This document shows positions 59,499-64,000 of a stretch of DNA of 64,000 bases, in pieces. A program made the translations under genes and the position numbers. Location of the stretch: the NCBI RefSeq assembly GCF_965200585.1, contig NZ_OZ241361.1; one strand, 5' to 3'. Position 1 is the stretch's first letter. Each line of letters starts with the position of its first letter. This DNA is from Bacterioplanoides sp965200585. GTDB taxonomy: Bacteria; Pseudomonadota; Gammaproteobacteria; Pseudomonadales; Oceanobacteraceae. The notes beneath the pieces are model-generated. The model saw only the letters and a program-made list of their open reading frames with translations, ran no database searches and had not been told where the DNA came from.

Positions 59499-61133
59499 AT
59501 GACCACACCTGTTACCAAAGCGCCCATGCGTATCACCCTGAGCCAGCTCAACTATGTGGTTGGGGATATATTGGGCAATACTGAGCAAATGATAGCGGCC
59601 GCCCACGAGGCCGCCAAACAGGGCAGTGACCTGATTGTTTTCAGTGAGCTTTCGTTAACCGGATACCCGCCGGAAGATTTATTACTACGCCCAAGCTTGC
59701 AACTGCGGGTCGAAGCGGCGTTAACAAAAATTGCTGAGTCATCTCATCAGATTGCCATTGCACTGGGTTTTCCATGGCAACAGCAAACGCAGTTGTTTAA
59801 TTGCGCTGCCATTTATCACGCAGGCCAATGTTTGGGCCGTTATGCCAAGCAGTGCTTGCCGAATTATCAGGTATTCGACGAGAAGCGTTATTTCTCCGCC
59901 GGTGATCAACCGTGTGTAATCGAACTCAAAGGGCACAAGCTCGGCCTGACGGTGTGTGAAGATGTCTGGCATCCTGGCCCGGCAGAGCAAAGTGTCGAGG
60001 CCGGTGCGGAAATGATTCTGAACCTGAATGCATCACCCTTCCATGTGGATAAACAACAACAACGTATTGAGCTGATTCGCCAGCATGTGCAGCAGCTTAA
60101 TGTACCGCTGCTGTATGTGAATCAGGTGGGCGGTCAGGATGAGCTGGTGTTTGATGGCCGTTCATTTGCGATGTCGGCCAGCGGTGAGTTAATCACTCAG
60201 TTGCCGGCTTATGAGTCAGCAGCGACCGAAGTGTTATGGGATGCTCAGCAACTGTCTGCTCAAGCGGTATCTGCAAGTGATAATGCCGGGCTCGCTTCTT
60301 TGTACCAGGCGTTGGTGCTGGGGGTGCGTGACTATGTGAATAAAAACGGCTTTAAAGGCATCGTGCTGGGGTTATCTGGTGGTATCGATTCGGCATTAAC
60401 ATTGGCGATTGCCGCTGATGCCATCGGCAAAGACCGCGTTAAAGCCATTATGATGCCGTTTGCTTATACCTCGGGCATGAGTAAAGAAGATGCCGCCGAG
60501 CAGGCCGAACGCATGGGTGTTGCCTATGAGTCGGTTTCGATTGAGCCGATGTACAACACCTTTATTGAAGCGCTGGCACCGCAGTTTGAAGGACTGCCGC
60601 GGGATACCACCGAAGAAAACCTGCAGGCTCGTTGCCGCGGAGTACTGCTGATGGCAGTGTCGAATAAAACGGGTTATATGGTGCTGACCACCGGTAATAA
60701 AAGTGAGATGGCGGTGGGCTATGCCACCCTGTATGGCGATATGGTGGGTGGCTACAGTGCCTTAAAAGATGTGTACAAAACCACGGTGTTCCAGTTAGCT
60801 GAATACCGCAACACGCTGGGCTATGTGATTCCGCAGCGTGTGATTGACCGGCCACCTTCCGCTGAATTGGCTCCCGATCAGAAAGATGAAGACAGCCTGC
60901 CACCTTATGAGGTGTTGGATGCCATTCTTGAACGTTATATCGAGCAGGATATGAGCGCCGATCGCATTATGGCAGACGGTTTTGCCCGTGAAGATGTTTT
61001 GCGTGTATTACGGCTGGTGGATGTGAACGAGTACAAACGCCGTCAGGCACCGATTGGTGTTCGTATCACTCAGCGTGGTTTTGGTCGTGACCGTCGTTAT
61101 CCGGTGACCAATGGCTGGAAGGCGGGGGTTTAA
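59499..61133 (+). CDS. nadE: Glutamine-dependent NAD synthetase
   Basis: Final step of NAD synthesis, amidation of deamido-NAD. The 544 residues from ATG 59499 (AAGAG upstream; ATG 59526 is a possible alternative) contain an N-terminal nitrilase-type glutaminase (about 10-255; Glu in 'FSELSLTGYPPEDL', catalytic Cys in 'LTVCEDVWHPG') that channels ammonia, and a C-terminal synthetase (about 275-540; 'GLSGGIDSALTLAIA', 'TTGNKSEMAVGY'). The open frame before the start is not coding and overlaps pilS. Confidence 0.95.
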   Translation: MTTPVTKAPMRITLSQLNYVVGDILGNTEQMIAAAHEAAKQGSDLIVFSELSLTGYPPEDLLLRPSLQLRVEAALTKIAESSHQIAIALGFPWQQQTQLFNCAAIYHAGQCLGRYAKQCLPNYQVFDEKRYFSAGDQPCVIELKGHKLGLTVCEDVWHPGPAEQSVEAGAEMILNLNASPFHVDKQQQRIELIRQHVQQLNVPLLYVNQVGGQDELVFDGRSFAMSASGELITQLPAYESAATEVLWDAQQLSAQAVSASDNAGLASLYQALVLGVRDYVNKNGFKGIVLGLSGGIDSALTLAIAADAIGKDRVKAIMMPFAYTSGMSKEDAAEQAERMGVAYESVSIEPMYNTFIEALAPQFEGLPRDTTEENLQARCRGVLLMAVSNKTGYMVLTTGNKSEMAVGYATLYGDMVGGYSALKDVYKTTVFQLAEYRNTLGYVIPQRVIDRPPSAELAPDQKDEDSLPPYEVLDAILERYIEQDMSADRIMADGFAREDVLRVLRLVDVNEYKRRQAPIGVRITQRGFGRDRRYPVTNGWKAGV

Positions 61134-61164
61134 TATTCAGAGATCAATTCCTGGCTGAATGTTT

Positions 61165-61395
61165 TCAGCCGGGAGGATTAGTCAGCTTCTCAGCGACTTT
61201 AGTAACCTTATCCTTTAGTGAATACAAAGACACAAAGGCCACTGGCCAGGCAATCACATAGCTGGAAAGCCAGCGTTGCGGTGTTCCTGCATCCAGGCCT
61301 GTATTAATGATCACCACCACGGCTGAAACGATACCAGCCATGGTTCCCGACATTAATAAGGCAAAAATAATCGGGGTGTGCTTGGGTTTGAGCAT
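61165..61395 (-). CDS. DUF2798 family small membrane protein
   Basis: A 76-residue protein from ATG 61395 with two hydrophobic helices: 'PIIFALLMSGTMAGIVSAVVVIINTG' and 'WLSSYVIAWPVAFVSL'. This pattern (FALLMSg.m..v.........g....fl..w......awpvAf) is DUF2798, known in many proteobacteria with no assigned role. Its end lies in a hairpin shared with nadE. The frame is open ten more codons upstream. Confidence 0.82.
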   Translation of the reverse strand: MLKPKHTPIIFALLMSGTMAGIVSAVVVIINTGLDAGTPQRWLSSYVIAWPVAFVSLYSLKDKVTKVAEKLTNPPG

Positions 61396-61430
61396 GTTAC
61401 ATCTTACTTCTGGTTTGAGATGCAAAAAGC

Positions 61431-62291
61431 TTAGTCAAACAAACCAAAACTCACCACATTCAGCAACGAACGACGATCCACTTCGGTCAGGCCACTGCTG
61501 ACAAATTCTCCATCCTGCAATTGAGGATGTTGCGGGAAGTTCAGCTCCAGTAACGCCAGCGCTTTATTAGATTCCAATGGCAGTTCCAGCAGCTGATACG
61601 CTTCCACTTGCAGTGCCAAAGCATCGGCGACGGACGACGTTCGCTGGAAGTTCATCACAATACGTTGGGCACGATTGGCCGCGGCAACGTAGGCGTGACG
61701 CTTCATATAATATTGCGCAACCCCAAGCTCATAAGATGCCATGCGATCATTCAGGAACACCATACGGGCGCGGGCATCAGCGTTATAAGGGCTGTCCGGG
61801 AAGCGGGTTAATAATTCAGAAAAGTAATTAAACGAATCCTGTAATGGTTGCTGATCACGTCGTGACTGACTGTCGGAGAAGTAACGTTCAACAAACGCGA
61901 AACCGAGATCATAGGTGGCTAAACCGCGCATGTAATACGCATAATCCACCTGAGAATGGAGCGGGTGCAAACGGATAAAGCGCTCACTGGAGGCTAGTAC
62001 ACCTTCCATATCACCGGTTTGATACTGAGCGTAAATCAGCTCCAGTTGTGCTTGCTCGGCGTATTGACCAAAAGGATAACGCGACTCCAGTTCACGCAAA
62101 CGTTCTACCGCAACCAAATAGTTATTATTCTCCAGTGCTTCGGAAGCCTGTTGATAATACTCACGCTCAGTTTGCTCCTGAGTTTTCTCAGGTTGGCTGG
62201 AGCAGGCGGCTAATAAAACAAAAAGACCAACAACAAATGACCGGCGGCCGACTGAAAACATTCCAAACGGCGAAATGGCGGGTAACTTCAT
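61431..62291 (-). CDS. bamD: Outer-membrane assembly lipoprotein BamD
   Basis: A 286-residue essential lipoprotein of the BAM complex that inserts beta-barrel proteins (including the 17.6-kb barrel). Lipobox LAAC (Cys-30) follows a positively charged N-terminus. Five TPR-like repeats: 'YYQQASEALENNNYLVAVERL', 'YPFGQYAEQAQLELIYAQYQTGD', 'HPLHSQVDYAYYMRGLATYD', 'YFSELLTRFPDSPYNADAR' and 'VAQYYMKRHAYVAAANRA'. Divergent from rluD, as in most gammaproteobacteria. Confidence 0.95.
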   Translation of the reverse strand: MKLPAISPFGMFSVGRRSFVVGLFVLLAACSSQPEKTQEQTEREYYQQASEALENNNYLVAVERLRELESRYPFGQYAEQAQLELIYAQYQTGDMEGVLASSERFIRLHPLHSQVDYAYYMRGLATYDLGFAFVERYFSDSQSRRDQQPLQDSFNYFSELLTRFPDSPYNADARARMVFLNDRMASYELGVAQYYMKRHAYVAAANRAQRIVMNFQRTSSVADALALQVEAYQLLELPLESNKALALLELNFPQHPQLQDGEFVSSGLTEVDRRSLLNVVSFGLFD

Positions 62292-62384
62292 GGAGACTGT
62301 TCCTGATTACCGATATACTGAACGACTAAACCCCGTATTAAAGCACAGTCGTCACGCACCCCCAATCATTACCTTCCGAGTCTT

Positions 62385-63353
62385 ATGTCCAATCAGATTA
62401 ATCAAACCGCCGAAGTCCCCCACGAACTGGGTAATAAACGCCTGGATCAGGTGGCTGCCCAGTTATTCCCGGATTTTTCCCGTTCCCGTTTGCAGCAATG
62501 GATCAAAGGCGGTCAGCTGACGGTGGATGGTGATGTCTGGCGCGGCCGTGACAAACTGATTGGTGGTGAAACACTGGCTCTGGTGACTGAACTGGAAGCC
62601 GAAGGTGACTGGCAGCCGGAAGATATCCCGCTGGATATCATTTACGAAGACGATCATATTCTGGTGATTAATAAACCGGCGGGGCTGGTGGTTCACCCGG
62701 CCGCTGGCAATCACACCGGCACCCTGTTAAATGCCTTGTTGCACCACGACCCAGAGCTGGCCAATATCCCACGGGCCGGAATTGTGCATCGCCTCGATAA
62801 AGACACCACAGGCTTGATGGTGGTGGCAAAAACCCTGCAAGCTCAGGCGCATCTGGTTGCCCAGTTACAGGATCGCAGCATGGGACGTGAGTATGAAGCG
62901 GTGGTACAGGGAGTGATGACCGGTGGTGGCACGGTTGATCAACCGATTGGTCGTCATGGCACACAACGCACCAAGATGGCAGTGAATCCGCTGGGTAAAG
63001 ATGCCATTACGCATTATCGGGTGTTGCATAAATTCCCGACCCATACCTACATTCGCTGTAAGCTGGAAACCGGTCGTACTCACCAGATCCGGGTGCATAT
63101 GGCACACATCGCACACCCGTTGGTGGGTGATGCGGCTTATGCCGGGCGTACCCGGTTAACCAAAGGCATCACGCCTGAGCTGCGCCATACCCTGCAGCAG
63201 TTTACGCGTCAGGCACTGCACGCGCGCCAATTAGGATTAATTCATCCGGCCAGCGAAGAATACTGCGAGTGGGAAGTGGAGTTACCGGAAGACTTTGAAC
63301 AACTGCTGGACGCGCTGGCTTTTGATGAAGAAGAGCAGAATGTCGACTTCTGA
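62385..63353 (+). CDS. rluD: 23S rRNA pseudouridine synthase RluD
   Basis: Makes pseudouridines 1911, 1915 and 1917 in 23S rRNA helix 69. The 322 residues have an N-terminal S4 domain ('NKRLDQVAAQLFPDFSRSRLQQWIKGGQLTVDG' in parts) and the RluA catalytic domain with Asp in 'HRLDKDTTGLMVVAKT', plus 'GRTHQIRVHMAHIAHPLVGD'. It is divergent from bamD and overlaps pgeF by 14 bases; in E. coli the same order rluD-yfiH occurs. Confidence 0.96.
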   Translation: MSNQINQTAEVPHELGNKRLDQVAAQLFPDFSRSRLQQWIKGGQLTVDGDVWRGRDKLIGGETLALVTELEAEGDWQPEDIPLDIIYEDDHILVINKPAGLVVHPAAGNHTGTLLNALLHHDPELANIPRAGIVHRLDKDTTGLMVVAKTLQAQAHLVAQLQDRSMGREYEAVVQGVMTGGGTVDQPIGRHGTQRTKMAVNPLGKDAITHYRVLHKFPTHTYIRCKLETGRTHQIRVHMAHIAHPLVGDAAYAGRTRLTKGITPELRHTLQQFTRQALHARQLGLIHPASEEYCEWEVELPEDFEQLLDALAFDEEEQNVDF

Positions 63354-64000
63354 GGCTGCTGCCGGTTTTACACCGGACTGGCCGCTTCCACCTGGTGTCT
63401 CTGCGTGGATTACCACACGTAACGGCGGTTGCTCTGAAATGCCTTACAGCAGTAATAATCTGGCGCTCCATGTCGGAGATAATCAGGCCTCTGTTGAACA
63501 AAACCGCCAGCAGTTATTGCAGCAACTGGCAGGAGCACAGACGATCCAGTGGCTTAATCAGACTCACAGTGATCGGGTGATCAAAGCAGACGACAATGCT
63601 CTACAAACACCACAACAACAAGCACCACAGCAAACACCGGAGGCTGATGCCTGCTTTACCCGTGAGCCCGGTCTTGTTTGCAGTGTGATGACGGCGGATT
63701 GTTTGCCGGTTCTGATAGCGGCTAAGGATGGATCTCAGGTGGCTGCGGTACATGCTGGTTGGCGAGGACTGGCGGCCGGTATTGTGCAGAATACGCTGGC
63801 GCAGTTTACAGCGGATGTGACGGTATATCTGGGTCCGGCGATTGGCCCGCAGCAATTTGAAGTTGGCCCTGATGTGCGGCAAGCGTTTGCCTGGGCTTCA
63901 GATGACTGTTTTCAGCCGGGGCGTGGTGATCGGCTGATGGCGAATATTTATCAGCTGGCGCGTGAAACTCTGATGTCAGCGGGTGTGAATGAAATTTACG
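63340..64000 (+). CDS. pgeF: Peptidoglycan editing factor PgeF / YfiH (3' end outside window)
   Basis: The first 220 residues of a cytoplasmic purine nucleoside phosphorylase-like protein. ATG 63340 overlaps rluD by 14 bases and is preceded by GAAGAAGAG. Motifs: 'AWITTRNGGCSEMPYSSNNL', 'LNQTHSDRV', 'MTADCLPVLI' and 'AVHAGWRGLAAG', which hold the Cys/His metal-binding triad. The family has polyphenol-oxidase-like or nucleoside phosphorylase activity and edits L-Ser misincorporation in peptidoglycan of E. coli. A Gln/Pro-rich insert lies at residues 88-100. The stop is beyond 64,000. Confidence 0.93.
   Translation, partial: MSTSEAAAGFTPDWPLPPGVSAWITTRNGGCSEMPYSSNNLALHVGDNQASVEQNRQQLLQQLAGAQTIQWLNQTHSDRVIKADDNALQTPQQQAPQQTPEADACFTREPGLVCSVMTADCLPVLIAAKDGSQVAAVHAGWRGLAAGIVQNTLAQFTADVTVYLGPAIGPQQFEVGPDVRQAFAWASDDCFQPGRGDRLMANIYQLARETLMSAGVNEIY

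Noticed and set aside
61150..61175. Terminator between nadE and the DUF2798 gene
   Set aside because: A stem CTGGCTGAA / TTCAGCCGG exists but has no T-run in either direction and runs into the coding end, so I did not list it as a feature.

Overview
The window looks like a chromosome segment of a marine gammaproteobacterium near the Oceanospirillales/Pseudomonadales. The main reason is the block rplU-rpmA-obgE-proB-(kdsA)-rpsT-murJ-ribF-ileS-lspA-fkpB-ispH followed by minor type IV pilus genes and pilR/pilS, which is Pseudomonas-like in order. DUF3549, a formaldehyde detoxification pair, tandem alkaline phosphatases and a desaturase fused to its own reductase fit a free-living aquatic bacterium. 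The genus cannot be fixed from the sequence alone. I see no rRNA, tRNA or CRISPR array.

Layout. 1-1,881: three AT-rich tandem Imm11-type immunity genes, the first cut by the window edge and the third killed by a nonsense codon. 1,993-13,161: DUF3549 and YchJ proteins, a TolA-like periplasmic protein, two alkaline phosphatases, dacA, the lipoate genes ybeD-lipB-lipA, a GFA-family protein and a lipoprotein. 13,361-18,311: a Ca-binding-type lipoprotein divergent from a tightly overlapping operon of ECF sigma factor, membrane anti-sigma factor, subtilisin-like lipoprotein and outer-membrane beta-barrel. 18,447-27,687: an accessory region with an RDD protein, a displaced Rhs C-terminal toxin tip with Imm26, REP-like repeats beside a Y1 transposase, the desaturase-reductase fusion with an AraC regulator, and a cluster of small unknown genes, one broken by a 10-bp duplication. 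27,767-34,918: LysR/frmA/fghA, a response regulator, trxC and dsbD. 34,998-49,443: ispB and the housekeeping block. 49,445-59,402: minor pilin, pilY1 and pilRS genes on the minus strand. 59,499-64,000: nadE, bamD, rluD and pgeF (cut by the window edge).

Three items deserve most attention. (1) In the sigma/anti-sigma/subtilase/barrel operon, the periplasmic end of the anti-sigma factor resembles the prodomain-like N-terminal part of the neighbouring protease, suggesting a protease-gated envelope signalling system. (2) Six intergenic nested-palindrome repeats occur (9.6, 39.4, 41.0, 42.7, 42.9 and 47.6 kb). Their outer arms differ between copies, yet each left arm pairs with its own right arm, and the inner stems show compensatory changes, so folding appears to be conserved. 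(3) There are several traces of mobile and conflict DNA: the Imm11 array with near-identical 3' ends, the orphan Rhs tip with Imm26, the Y1 transposase with its repeats, and a 264-bp MITE-like element lying directly against one of the nested repeats and separating lspA from fkpB-ispH.
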